Position numbers and translations under genes: made by a program. This document shows, one piece after another, positions 1 to 8,278 of a stretch of 51,649 nucleotides of DNA (position 1 is its first letter; every line of letters begins with the position of its first letter). Source of the DNA: DASXRC01 sp036506495 (lineage in GTDB: Bacteria > Actinomycetota > Actinomycetes > Mycobacteriales > Micromonosporaceae); the NCBI GenBank assembly GCA_036506495.1, contig DASXRQ010000220.1, positions 1-51,649 on the forward strand. Reading direction: 5' to 3'. Below the pieces are notes generated by a model. That model had not been told where the DNA came from, searched no databases, and saw nothing but the letters and a program-made list of their open reading frames with translations.

Positions 1-161
1 AGGAGCTGACCGGCGCCTTCCCGAAGGGAACGTCACTCGGAAAGGTCTACTACGCCAACGGAACGGTGGCGACCGCCGGGAACACCTTCAAGGTGGTGCT
101 GATGCGGGTGTCGGGACATCCGCAGGGGTTCGTTGTCTACACCGCCTACCCGCTACCGTGA
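1..161 (+). CDS. C-terminal end of a secreted/polymorphic toxin-like protein (5' partial)
   Basis: The window opens inside a reading frame whose last 52 codons end at the TGA at 159-161. The tail holds KVYYANGTVATAGN, then KVVLMR, and ends GFVVYTAYPLP. A terminal beta-strand finishing in TAYP is common in bacterial ribonuclease toxin domains of the BECR type (RNase A-like CdiA tips, EndoU and relatives). The gene is followed after 6 bases by a candidate immunity gene whose ribosome binding site overlaps this stop, the usual arrangement of a polymorphic toxin and its immunity gene. The catalytic residues are outside the window, so the toxin call is an inference from the tail motif and the neighbour. 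Confidence 0.5.
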   Translation, partial: ELTGAFPKGTSLGKVYYANGTVATAGNTFKVVLMRVSGHPQGFVVYTAYPLP

Positions 162-167
162 GGTGAC

Positions 168-1235
168 ATGGACGTACGGGAGCTGGCGGAGGCGCTTGAC
201 CGTGCCGGTGTCGACCCCGACCGGTATGTGCTGACGCCGCTGCTCACCGAGCCGTGGCCGTGGGAGCTGCGTCCGGCGGGAAGTGTCTGGCTCACGCAGG
301 GCACCGACCTCTGGAGCGTCACGGGTGGAGGCATCGCACCCCACTACAACGCGACCGGCGACCTCTGCGTCTTCACCACCGAGGAGCGTGCCTGCGCGGC
401 GTTCGTGCGGGAGATGACCGGGTCTTCCGAGCCGTTCGCGGCGGAGAAGGCCCGGTTCAGCGCGGAGTGCGTACGCGAGTGGTGGGAGGACGAGGTCCGC
501 ATCGCCCTCGAGGAGCCGCACGTCGGCGAGCAGCGGGCGCGCTGGCGCGAGACGTGGCGCGAGCGGGAGCTGCTCGGCCGCGAGCTGATGACCGTCGGCG
601 AGCTGGAGGAGGCGCTGGTGGCGGCCGGCGTGCACCGGGAGGCGCTGCAGCTTGAGGGCCTCGACGATACCGACGCCCAGCGGGAGGGTGCGGGCGTCGT
701 GCTCAGCCGCGACGAGCATGGCCGGTGGTATTGGGGGACCTGGGACACCTACCGGCCCGGCCTGCTGTGGCTCGAGTACAGGTTCGAGACCGAGGGTGAG
801 GCCTGCCAAAGCTTTTACCACAGCCGCACCGGCCCGATCACCACGACGGCGCCGCTCACCCTCGCCCAGTGGCGCCTGCAACGGTCGGTGGCGCTGGACA
901 ATCAGGCCGCCGCCAAGAAGTACGACGAGCAGCAGCGGTGGCGCCTCGAGAATGAGCCGCCCCGGACGGCGAGCGAGCTGTGCGGCTGGCTGTACCGGCA
1001 CGGCGTCGCTCCGGAGCGCTATTGGGTCAGCGGCACGACCTGGTGCGAAGCTCCGCCCGACGCCGTCTGTCTGATCGTCGATGAGGCCGGCCAGTGGCGG
1101 GTCGAGGGTGAACTGCGCGGTGGTCGCCGGGCGGTGCTGCGCCGGTTTGGCTCGCAGGTGGAGGCATTCGAGGTCTTCGAGCGGGAGCTAACTCGTGCTG
1201 ACGGCAAGCCATTCGCCGAGGAGAAGCGGGATTGA
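168..1235 (+). CDS. Candidate immunity protein made of three tandem repeats
   Basis: This 355-residue cytoplasmic protein has no signal peptide or membrane segment. It contains three divergent copies of one unit of about 100 residues, near 1-105, 143-245 and 263-355. Each copy starts with a helix of the type (V/A)xELxxALxxAGVxxxxY (DVRELAEALDRAGVDPDRY; TVGELEEALVAAGVHREAL; TASELCGWLYRHGVAPERY). Each then has Trp-rich strands and closes with an FxTExEAxxxFxxExT-like helix, with PFAAEK and PFAEEK at the ends of units 1 and 3. The start lies 6 bases after the toxin stop, with GAGGTGAC as ribosome binding site. Multi-copy immunity proteins are known partners of polymorphic toxins. I do not recognise the specific family, so the role rests on repeat structure and position. 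Confidence 0.55.
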   Translation: MDVRELAEALDRAGVDPDRYVLTPLLTEPWPWELRPAGSVWLTQGTDLWSVTGGGIAPHYNATGDLCVFTTEERACAAFVREMTGSSEPFAAEKARFSAECVREWWEDEVRIALEEPHVGEQRARWRETWRERELLGRELMTVGELEEALVAAGVHREALQLEGLDDTDAQREGAGVVLSRDEHGRWYWGTWDTYRPGLLWLEYRFETEGEACQSFYHSRTGPITTTAPLTLAQWRLQRSVALDNQAAAKKYDEQQRWRLENEPPRTASELCGWLYRHGVAPERYWVSGTTWCEAPPDAVCLIVDEAGQWRVEGELRGGRRAVLRRFGSQVEAFEVFERELTRADGKPFAEEKRD

Positions 1236-1334
1236 CGGACTTGTGACTGGGCTGGTTCATAGCCCGAGCATGCGTTCGCGTGCCGCGCCTAGGCCGTCGG
1301 CTAGGACGGTGAGCTGCCCGGAGTAAGGACGTCG

Positions 1335-1589
1335 ATGAGTAGTTCTCGAACCGTGGCTGTACCTGCTCCTTGTCATCGACGGGCAGATCGCCGGCCGACC
1401 CGGTCCGCGGCCGGGGTGGGTGGCGTTGAAGCTGTGGCTGCTGCGGCGGCTCGATCACACCGCGGTGTGTCACTCCCGGCAGGCAGGAATCTGGTCAGCG
1501 CGGCGGAGCAGCACCTCGACCACGTCGATGACGAGGACCTCGCCGCCGAGTTGCGCCGATGGCTGACCGTGAAGTCCCGGCTGGTGTAG
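1335..1589 (+). pseudogene. Possible frame-disrupted small gene in the 1236-1792 gap
   Basis: The 557-base gap between the immunity-like gene and the next gene has coding-like stretches but no clean gene. One frame reads LYLLLVIDGQIAG and then WVALKLWLLRRLDH around 1357-1455. A different frame reads AEQHLDHVDDEDLAAELRRW and ends KSRLV at the stop at 1587-1589. Together they look like one short hydrophobic-to-helical protein whose frame changes near 1460. No family is recognised. An open frame spanning the whole interval gives an arginine-rich, low-complexity product, so I do not call it as intact. The rest of the gap (1590-1792) shows nothing I can support. Confidence 0.25.
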
Positions 1590-1792
1590 CCGGCGGTTGG
1601 CAACGGCCGGGCGGGGTCAGCCGAGCAGGATCCGGGCGGGATCGGTGCCGGGCGCAGTCGCGATCGGTAGCACGCGATCGACGGCATGGGTGCGCATCCG
1701 ATCACGGCGCCTTGGCAGGCCTTGCGAGGCAGGGTCGGACCCAAACACGATGCGGACGCGGGTATGACGAAAGATCATCGAAAGGTGGAAAG

Positions 1793-2407
1793 GTGCTCGA
1801 AGCCGATGGCCGGCGGAGCCATTTCGAGGGCAAGTTGCGCGAGCTTCACGGCCGGCGCCTGACGGTGGTCGACTACTGGGACGTCCACAACTTCGGCCCG
1901 AACCCCGGGTCGTGGGACTACGGCGACTGGCACCACGCCGTCATGGGCGTTCAGCTCGGCACCGACCTCGGGCCCGTGACCGTGACCTGGAGCAGCACCT
2001 TCTATCCCTACGGCGTCGAGGTCTTCCACGAGCCGATCGAACATCACCTCGTCCTGGGCGAATCCGGCCCGGAGCGGATCGGCCCGCACGTGGACGGCAG
2101 GAGTCCTTGGGCTCCGCTTCTCGGATCGCTGATTCGCGGCACTGCCTGTCACTGGGAGCGGCTCCAGGTCGGGCCGAGCCGGCGGGCGGACGGCAGCATC
2201 GCCGCGCCGGCGTACTCAGTCGACGTGCCCGTCGCGCTGCGCCTGGGCTTCACCCCCGCAGCGGTCTGGTTCGTCGCCGGTATCCCGCAGCTGCCCGACC
2301 CGCGGGGCGTCTTCATCCCGGGTGACGAGATTATGGTCGTCTTCTCCGGCGACAAGATGCGCGACATGGGCTTCGACAACCCCACGTTCCTTCAAGCACC
2401 CCAGTAA
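1793..2407 (+). CDS. Conserved-looking hypothetical protein, 204 residues
   Basis: A GTG start at 1793 is chosen because it follows the ribosome-binding sequence GAAAGGTGGAAAG; upstream in the same frame the composition is arginine/glycine-rich and not coding-like. The product has no signal peptide or membrane helix. It is rich in Trp, His and Pro early (VVDYWDVHNFGPNPGSWDYG) and ends with a beta-rich region containing VPVALRLGFTPAAVWFVAGI. I recognise no catalytic motif. Its place beside a toxin/immunity-like pair suggests an accessory role, possibly another immunity-type protein, but nothing in the sequence proves it. Confidence 0.6.
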   Translation: MLEADGRRSHFEGKLRELHGRRLTVVDYWDVHNFGPNPGSWDYGDWHHAVMGVQLGTDLGPVTVTWSSTFYPYGVEVFHEPIEHHLVLGESGPERIGPHVDGRSPWAPLLGSLIRGTACHWERLQVGPSRRADGSIAAPAYSVDVPVALRLGFTPAAVWFVAGIPQLPDPRGVFIPGDEIMVVFSGDKMRDMGFDNPTFLQAPQ

Positions 2408-2552
2408 CCAGCCCGGCCAGTCCCCCAACCGTGGCTGCAGCGTGGCCCCTGGCCAGAGAGGTTCTGTTGGCTGCTGCCGCGCACGACCGGCGGCAGAAAC
2501 GGGTGGGTTCCGCGTGCTACGTGCCGACCTCGAGCACATCTCGCCTGGACAG

Positions 2553-2895
2553 TCAGGCGGCCAATCGTCGGATGAAGTCAGCTACCGCAGCCGCGCGGTC
2601 GGGATGGATCCGCACCCTTCTACGCACTCCGTCGAACCACCCGATCTCGGTCCCTTCCACGTATGCGCTAGGAGTCCACCGCTGATCCGCGCTCCATGCC
2701 TCCCCAGTGTTCGATCAATGCCGGATTTTCGCGAAGGCTTCGGGCGAGCGCATCCTCGAATCCTCGATCGGCGAAGTTGGGGGCAGCCAACTGGAGCAGG
2801 AGCACGAACGCCGGCTCTGATCTGTGCTCCACGATGGAGGCAACCCGAGCAGGCGACATCGCAGTAGCCTCGTCAGCCGTACCTTCCTCGCCCAT
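2553..2895 (-). pseudogene. Small conserved unknown protein, single-base frameshift
   Basis: The gene starts at ATG 2895 behind GGAGG and codes for SIVEHRSEPAFVLLLQLAAP and then SLRENPALIEHW. The frame then breaks at a run of four C on the plus strand (2702-2705). Removing one C joins the second part, WSADQRWTPSAYVEGTEIGW then FDGVRRRVRIHPDRAAAVAD, which ends at the TGA at 2553-2555. The joined product is about 113 residues. The C-terminal block (EGTEIGWFDGxRRxVRxHPD) looks like a small cytoplasmic protein type common in actinomycetes, of unknown function. Both halves have strong third-position GC, so one ancestral gene is well supported; whether the break is real or a homopolymer error is open. 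Confidence 0.55.
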
Positions 2896-2989
2896 CCGAT
2901 ACCTCCAACACGGTCACTCTGGAGATGACCACCGTGCGTAGCATGGTTGCCTCCGCCGCGCAACGCGGCAGATGCGGGCGTTGCGAGGC

Positions 2990-3429
2990 TCAGCCGATGC
3001 GCTCGGCCAGCGAGACGATGATCCCTTCCGGGCCCCGGACGTAGGCCATCCGCCAAGTGCCCTCGTACTCGCCGATGCCACCGACCAGTCCGTAGCCCTC
3101 GGTAGCTGCCCAATCGACAGCTGCCTGCAGGTCGTTGACCTCGAAGGCCACGTTGCGCAATCCCAGCTCGTTGGCCATGGCATCCGGTGAGCCCGGCACG
3201 GAGTCGGGTCGCACGAAGCTCGAGAGCTCCAGGCGGGTGCCATCGTCGGGCGGCTTCAGCATGACGATCTCGGTGCGGGAGTCGGGAATGCCACAGACCG
3301 TGTCCAAGAACTCGCCCTCGACGAACGTCCTGCCCTCGACCTCCAGCCCAGCGCCACGAAGAAGGCGGTCACGACGTCGAGATCTGCGACCGTGAGGCCG
3401 ACGTGGTCGAAGCGCCGTACATGTGACAC
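2990..3429 (-). pseudogene. VOC/glyoxalase-like protein, single-base frameshift
   Basis: The gene starts at GTG 3429 with GGGAGG upstream and reads FDHVGLTVADLDVVTAFFVA, the first beta-alpha-beta unit of a vicinal oxygen chelate (VOC) domain. The frame then slips near 3346. The other frame continues GLEVEGRTFVEGEFLDTVCG, ELSSFVRPDSVPGSP, NVAFEVNDLQAAVDW and YVRGPEGIIVSLAERIG to the TGA at 2990-2992. Family members read LGLEVEG at the junction, so one base is missing from what would have been CTG GGC CTG GAG. VOC proteins include glyoxalases, dioxygenases and resistance proteins; the substrate cannot be told. Restored length is about 146 residues, normal for a single-domain member. Confidence 0.7.
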
Positions 3430-3713
3430 AGGCCCGTCCTCCCGTCGTCGTATCCACCGTGCATCCGCCACGGTAGGCGTTCTCAGTACCTCGTTGCGGG
3501 ACCTCCGCAAACGCACACCATCAGCGGCAGATCCGGTATCTTGATCTTAGCGGGTGATCGCGCAACGCATCGCCGCCCCCGAGCCTCGACGCAGCGGTCG
3601 CGCTCGGGCTCTGCAGTGATACGGTCCGCTCCGCCGCCCGACTTGACCGTCCGTCGAGCGGGCCTGACCGTGCGGCCCTGGCCCAGCTGTGGCCGGCCTC
3701 ACCCAGCTGGTCG

Positions 3714-4001
3714 TCACATGTGCTGGACGGCGAAACCGAGGTTTCCGAGCACCTTGACAGCGCCGGTCCTGCCGCCCTCGAAATCACCGGAGGCGAGGCG
3801 CTGGCCCGTCGCGAACTCATAGGCTGTGCCCAAGATAGCCTTCGGCGGGTAACGGCGGTCGCCCTGGACCAGCTCGTAGGTTGTGGTCGGAGCGAAACCG
3901 TGCTCAGCGAAGAAACGCTGCGATCCGAGTCGGTCGTACTCTTTTATCGCGTGCAACACGTCAGCACGGGTGACTTGGTCCCACGCGAGCGAACGTGGCA
4001 T
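3714..4001 (-). CDS. Stand-alone ScoMcrA N-terminal head-like domain protein
   Basis: This 95-residue protein starts at ATG 4001 behind GGGAG. It reads TRADVLHAIKEYDRLGSQRF, AEHGFAPTTTYELVQGDRRY, PPKAILGTAYEFATGQ, DFEGGRTGAVKVLGNLGF. This matches my memory of the N-terminal 'head' of ScoMcrA, the Streptomyces coelicolor type IV restriction enzyme that cuts methylated and phosphorothioated DNA: a helix with EYDRLG, then RY.PKAI.G.A and DF.GG...V...L..LGF. In the full enzyme this head precedes SRA and HNH domains; none is present here, and the gene ends cleanly at TGA. It may be a regulator or a leftover of a larger protein. Function is uncertain; the domain resemblance is fairly clear. Confidence 0.6.
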   Translation of the reverse strand: MPRSLAWDQVTRADVLHAIKEYDRLGSQRFFAEHGFAPTTTYELVQGDRRYPPKAILGTAYEFATGQRLASGDFEGGRTGAVKVLGNLGFAVQHM

Positions 4002-4102
4002 CGCATTCTCCCAATTTCCGTGGTATGCGTATCCGTCACCACGATAGATGACGCATTGCCCGTGCGCGGGGTGTTCAGGTAGGCGTGGGCCGCCCTGCGC
4101 GG

Positions 4103-4900
4103 TCAGCTTAGGAACTCGAGCAATGCCGTGTTGACGATGTCCGGCCGTTCCAGCGGAAGTAGGTGCGCCGCGTCGGCGACGTCGGGCAGCCGGCGGGCCC
4201 GCGGGACCTCGCCGGCGATGCGGTCGGCCAGGTGCCGGATCTCCGGTACGTCGGCCGCACCGACCCCGACCAGCGTGGGCACCCGGATTTCGCCGAGCCG
4301 GCCGATCGCCGGCGGGGTCAACTCGCGGATCGGCACCGCATCCAGCGCCGCCTCCGCGGCCAGCGCGCGCCGGTCCATCTCGGTCGCGAAGGCGAGCAAT
4401 TCCGGGTCGAGCTGGGACGGTTCGCGGTCCGGACCCACCACCCAAAGATCGACCTCGGCCTGGGCGATCGCATCCAGATCGTCGTCGTCGATGTCGCCGA
4501 ACAGCGACTGATGCAACTCCTCGAACTCCTCCGACCAGGGATGCCCGGACACCGCCGCGCCGAACAAGGCCAGCGCGCTCACCCGATCCGGATGCCCCAG
4601 CGCGGTGTCGATGGCGACCTTCCCACCGAAGGAGCAACCGACCACCGCGGCCCGCCCGATGGCCAACACGTCGAGTAGTCCGACCACCGCGTCATGGTTG
4701 GCGTACGGTCCGGCGGGCACCGCCGACTCGCCGTACCCGGGAAGGTCCACAGTCAACACCCGAAAGCGGCCGCGCAGCGCCGCGGCCTGGTGCGACCACA
4801 TGCGGCGATCGGCGATTCCGGCGTGCAGCAGCACGACCGCAGAACCGTCGCCGGCATCGTCGAATGCCAGGCCGATTCCTTGCATCTCCACGAACGGCAC
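4103..4900 (-). CDS. Alpha/beta-fold hydrolase
   Basis: A 265-residue cytoplasmic protein. The oxyanion-loop region is VVLLHAGIADRRMW near residue 22. The nucleophile elbow is GCSFGG with Ser at about residue 90, and the catalytic His lies in DAAHLLPLERPD close to the C-terminus. VDLPGYGESA after strand 4 is also typical. Family members include esterases, lactonases such as 3-oxoadipate enol-lactonase, and haloperoxidase-like enzymes. HAGIADRRMW resembles the enol-lactonase-like branch, but there is no aromatic catabolism cluster here, so the substrate is unassigned. It lies just upstream of the unrelated ScoMcrA-like gene on the same strand. Confidence 0.85.
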   Translation of the reverse strand: MPFVEMQGIGLAFDDAGDGSAVVLLHAGIADRRMWSHQAAALRGRFRVLTVDLPGYGESAVPAGPYANHDAVVGLLDVLAIGRAAVVGCSFGGKVAIDTALGHPDRVSALALFGAAVSGHPWSEEFEELHQSLFGDIDDDDLDAIAQAEVDLWVVGPDREPSQLDPELLAFATEMDRRALAAEAALDAVPIRELTPPAIGRLGEIRVPTLVGVGAADVPEIRHLADRIAGEVPRARRLPDVADAAHLLPLERPDIVNTALLEFLS

Positions 4901-4978
4901 GCCAGTACGCTAGGCGCGGGCCCGGTGGTGACGCAACGCCCGGTGTCATGCGCTTGATTTCCACATCCGTGCAGGCGT

Positions 4979-4994
4979 CCGCACATCCGTGCGG
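4979..4994. terminator. Small hairpin between hydrolase and LacI regulator genes
   Basis: CCGCAC / GTGCGG arms with a 4-base loop. It lies between the start of the hydrolase gene and the stop of the LacI regulator gene, both on the minus strand. It could help end the arabinose transcript, but it is short and has no U tract. Confidence 0.25.
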
Positions 4995-5030
4995 GCGTGG
5001 AGAAACGATCGATACATGGCGCACGGGGAT

Positions 5031-6077
5031 TCACCGGGGCCCCGAGCTGGCGCGTACCACGAGGCTGGGTGCGACGCGAGTCTCCGCCGCGAACGTTTCC
5101 GACCCGTCGATCATCTCGACCATGGTGCGCAGGCCGCAGCGACCGACCTCGTCAAAGTCCTGCCGCACGGTGGTCAACGCCGGAAGGAAGAACTCGGCCT
5201 CCGGCATGTCGTCGAAGCCGACCACGCTGACCCGCTCGGGTACCCCGATTCCCGCCTCGTGCAGGGCGTGCAGCACGCCGAGCGCCATCTGGTCGTTCGC
5301 GACGAAGACGGCCGTGAGGTCGGGTGCCGCGACAAGCCGGCGGCCGGCCGCGTACCCGGAGCGGGCACTCCAGTCACCGCTTACGATGGGCGGTGCCGGC
5401 ACACCCGCCGCGGCCAGCGCGGCCCGCCAGCCGTCGATGCGCAGCACCGCCTCGGGCCAGTCGGCGGGGCCGGCGACGTGCCAGACGGTCCGGTGACCGA
5501 GCTGGAGCAGGTGCCGGGTGGCCAGCTCGGCCCCGGCGAACTGGTCAACGACCACGACGGGCATGTCCTTGCCGAAGCTGGCCTCGAGGGCGACGACCGG
5601 CATGCCCCGGGGCAGGTCGCGTACGGCGTGCGCGGCTGCGTTGGATGGGGCGATCACGATCACGCCGTCGACCGACTGTTCGGCGAGCATGTCGACCGCG
5701 CGCCGGACCGACCCGGTCGTGTCCTGTTCGGACAGCGCGACGACGCTGATCGCGTACTGCTCCTCCTGGGCCGCCCGCTGGATGCCGAGCAGCGTCGACG
5801 ACGGGCCGTACAAGTCGGCGTCGAAGCTGAGCACGCCGATCGTGCGGGAACGCCGCGTGGCCAGGCCGCGGGCCAGGGCGTTCGGCCGGTAGTCGAGCTG
5901 CCGCATCGCCTGCAGCACACGCGCGCGGGTCGCCTCGCGCACGTGTGGGTGCCCGTTGATCACACGGGAGACGGTCTGGTGGGACACGCCGGCGAGCCGG
6001 GCCACGTCGTGCATGACCGCCCGGGCTGGTTTCGGCTCCCGCCCGATGGCCTGATCGTAGCCCGCGTGATCTTGCAT
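5031..6077 (-). CDS. LacI-family regulator of the arabinose genes
   Basis: A 348-residue repressor. The N-terminal helix-turn-helix reads MHDVARLAGVSHQTVSRVIN (about residues 22-41), followed by the hinge-helix YRPNALARGLATRRS. A periplasmic-binding-type effector domain then runs from IGVLSFDADLYG to the end, with VFVANDQMALGVLHAL and VSVVGFDDMPEAEFF. The gene lies 24 bases after araA, so it is the last cistron of the araB-araD-araA unit. LacI-type AraR proteins control arabinose genes in several actinobacteria. The sites ATTGTGAACGTTAACAT (10061) and ATTGTGAGCGTTAACAT (11335, reverse strand) are the best candidates for its operator. That pairing is inferred from position. Confidence 0.88.
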   Translation of the reverse strand: MQDHAGYDQAIGREPKPARAVMHDVARLAGVSHQTVSRVINGHPHVREATRARVLQAMRQLDYRPNALARGLATRRSRTIGVLSFDADLYGPSSTLLGIQRAAQEEQYAISVVALSEQDTTGSVRRAVDMLAEQSVDGVIVIAPSNAAAHAVRDLPRGMPVVALEASFGKDMPVVVVDQFAGAELATRHLLQLGHRTVWHVAGPADWPEAVLRIDGWRAALAAAGVPAPPIVSGDWSARSGYAAGRRLVAAPDLTAVFVANDQMALGVLHALHEAGIGVPERVSVVGFDDMPEAEFFLPALTTVRQDFDEVGRCGLRTMVEMIDGSETFAAETRVAPSLVVRASSGPR

Positions 6078-6101
6078 GTGCCCGACGCGGCCGCGGCCGC
6101 C

Positions 6102-7598
6102 CTACCGGCCCTGCGTGATGCGGTAGTACGCCGCGTTCCAGCGCAGCGCGTCGGCGAACGCCGCCGGCGTGGTGTGCTGATCGATCATCAGCAGCTCTAT
6201 GTTGGCGAGCTGCGCGAGGTCGGCGAGCGTTTCGTAGTCGACGGCCGTCGTGAGCACCGTGTGGTGCGGCCCGCCGGCAGACAGCCACGCCTGGGTGGCC
6301 GCGCCGAAGTCGGGGGACGGCAGCCAGACCGCGCGCGCCACTGGCAGCCGGGGCAGCGGCTCGTCGGGCGGCACCAGTTCGACCCGGTTGGCCACCATCC
6401 GGAGCCGGTCGCCGAGGTCGACCATGCCCACCACGATGCCCGGACCCGGGGCCGCGTCGAACACGAGACGCACGGGGTCCTCGCGGTTGCCGATGCTCAG
6501 CGGGTGGATCTCGGCCCGCGGCACACCGTCCGCTATGGACGGGCATATCTCGAGCATGTGCGCGCCGAGGATCTTCGGCGCGCCCGGACCGAGGTGGTAC
6601 GTGTAGTCCTCCATGAACGACGTGCCGCCGGGTAGCCCTTCCCCCATCGCCTTGACGATGCGCAACAGCACGGAGGTCTTCCAGTCCCCCTCCGCGCCGA
6701 AGCCGTACCCGTCGGCCATCAGCCGCTGCACCGCGATCCCGGGCAGCTGGCGCAGCCCGGCCAGGTCCTCGAAGTTGGTGGTGAAGGCCGTGTACCGGCC
6801 GCCGTCCAGGAGGCGGCGCAGCCCGACCTCGATCGCCGCGGCGTACCGCAGCGAGTCGTGGCGGGCGCCGTCGCGGCGCAGCTCCGGCACGACCTGGTAG
6901 CTCTTCTCGTACCGCGCCGCGACGTCGTCGACGTCGTGCTCGTCCGCCGAGTCCACCGCGTTCACCAGCTCGGCCAGGGGCAGGGCGTCGACCGCGGCGC
7001 CCAGCCGGATCTGGGCCTCGACCTTGTCGCCCTCGGTGTCGGCGACGCCGCGCATGGTGTCGCCGAATCGGGCCAGCCGCAGGTCGTGCGCCGCCTGCCA
7101 GCCGAGCGCCGCCCGCGCCCATTGACCGATCCGGTGTCGCACCTGCGGATCGCTGCCGTGCCCGGCCACCGTGGTCCGCCGCAGCCCCATCCGGGTGGCG
7201 AGGAAGGCGAACTCGCGGTCGCCGTGCGCGGCCTGGTTGAGGTTCATGAAGTCCATGTCGATCTCGGACCAGGGCAGCTCGCGGTTGGCCTGGGTGTGCA
7301 GGTGCAGCAGCGGCTTGTTCAGGGCGGCCAGGCCGGCGATCCAGGCCTTCGCCGGCGAGAACGTGTGCATCCACGTGATCACCCCGACGCACGCGTCGTC
7401 GCCGTTGGCGGACAGGCATGCCCGGCGGATCGCGTCGGCGCCGGTGAGCACCGGCCGCCACACCACGCGTACGGGTATCTCGGCGGCACCGTCGAGCATC
7501 GCGACGACCTCGCGGGACTGCTCGGCCACCTGGCGCAGCGTCTGCTCGCCGTACAGCTCCTGGCTTCCGGTCAGGAACCAGATCTCGCGGTCCGTCAT
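6102..7598 (-). CDS. araA: L-arabinose isomerase
   Basis: Converts L-arabinose to L-ribulose in the cytoplasm with Mn2+. The 498-residue length is normal. The start reads MTDREIWFLTGSQELYGEQT, the family's hallmark. Later blocks include GVITWMHTFSPAKAWIAGL and LLHLHTQANRELPW. The catalytic and metal-binding Glu residues are in DGYGFGAEGDWKTS and GTSFMEDYTYH, and the metal-binding His occurs in LLMIDQHTTP near the end. The ATG at 7598 overlaps the araD stop by four bases (ATGA), so the two are translationally coupled. It is followed by the LacI regulator. Confidence 0.97.
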   Translation of the reverse strand: MTDREIWFLTGSQELYGEQTLRQVAEQSREVVAMLDGAAEIPVRVVWRPVLTGADAIRRACLSANGDDACVGVITWMHTFSPAKAWIAGLAALNKPLLHLHTQANRELPWSEIDMDFMNLNQAAHGDREFAFLATRMGLRRTTVAGHGSDPQVRHRIGQWARAALGWQAAHDLRLARFGDTMRGVADTEGDKVEAQIRLGAAVDALPLAELVNAVDSADEHDVDDVAARYEKSYQVVPELRRDGARHDSLRYAAAIEVGLRRLLDGGRYTAFTTNFEDLAGLRQLPGIAVQRLMADGYGFGAEGDWKTSVLLRIVKAMGEGLPGGTSFMEDYTYHLGPGAPKILGAHMLEICPSIADGVPRAEIHPLSIGNREDPVRLVFDAAPGPGIVVGMVDLGDRLRMVANRVELVPPDEPLPRLPVARAVWLPSPDFGAATQAWLSAGGPHHTVLTTAVDYETLADLAQLANIELLMIDQHTTPAAFADALRWNAAYYRITQGR

Positions 7599-8278
7599 GG
7601 CTGCCCCTCCCTGCCTGCGTGGTCTCGCTGGCCGTACGCGGTGCGGTACCGCTCGTGCAGCCTGTCGACGTGCTCCGCCGCGAGCGGAAGCGGCTCGCCG
7701 AGCTGGCGCGCCAGGTGCACGGTGCGGGCGGCGTCCTCGCACATCACCGCGGCCTGTACCGCGGCGCGGGCGTCCGGCCCGATCGTGAAGACACCGTGGT
7801 TGCGCATGAGCACCGCGGGCGAGCGGGACGTGCGGAGCGTGTCGACGACGCCCCGCCCGATCTCGTCGCCGCCGATGAGCGCGAACGGCCCGACCGGTAT
7901 TTCGCCGCCGAACTCGTCGGCCATCGCGGTGATCACGCACGGAATCGGCTCGCCCCGGGCCGCCCACGCGGTGGCGTACGTGCTGTGCGTGTGGACCACG
8001 CCGCCGACCTCCGGCATGTGCCGGTAGACGTACAGGTGCGAGGCGGTGTCACTGGAGGGCGTCAGATCGCCCTCCGCGACGACGCCGGCCAGGGTGACGA
8101 CGACCATCGCCTCGGGAGTCAGGTCGTCGTAGCTCACGCCGCTCGGCTTGATCACGACGAGGTCGCTGTCGGGTACGCGTTCGGAGACGTTCCCCGACGT
8201 CCAGGCCACGAGACCGTTGCGGGTTAGCTCCGCGTGCAGCCGGGCGACGCGCTCCCGGACCGACCACAGATCAGCCAT
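7595..8278 (-). CDS. araD: L-ribulose-5-phosphate 4-epimerase
   Basis: A class II aldolase-fold enzyme of 227 residues that makes D-xylulose 5-phosphate from L-ribulose 5-phosphate. Family marks are WTSGNVSERV near the N-terminus, the phosphate-site motif IKPSGVSYDDL, the zinc-binding VVHTHSTYATAW and the third zinc His in LMRNHGVFTIG. It overlaps araB by 8 bases upstream and araA by 4 bases downstream. The order araB-araD-araA is compact and clearly one operon. Confidence 0.95.
   Translation of the reverse strand: MADLWSVRERVARLHAELTRNGLVAWTSGNVSERVPDSDLVVIKPSGVSYDDLTPEAMVVVTLAGVVAEGDLTPSSDTASHLYVYRHMPEVGGVVHTHSTYATAWAARGEPIPCVITAMADEFGGEIPVGPFALIGGDEIGRGVVDTLRTSRSPAVLMRNHGVFTIGPDARAAVQAAVMCEDAARTVHLARQLGEPLPLAAEHVDRLHERYRTAYGQRDHAGREGQP

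Noticed and set aside
1236..1792. Transposase remnant in the gap after the immunity-like gene
   Set aside because: No inverted repeats or DDE-type motif; the coding-like pieces resemble a small helical protein instead.
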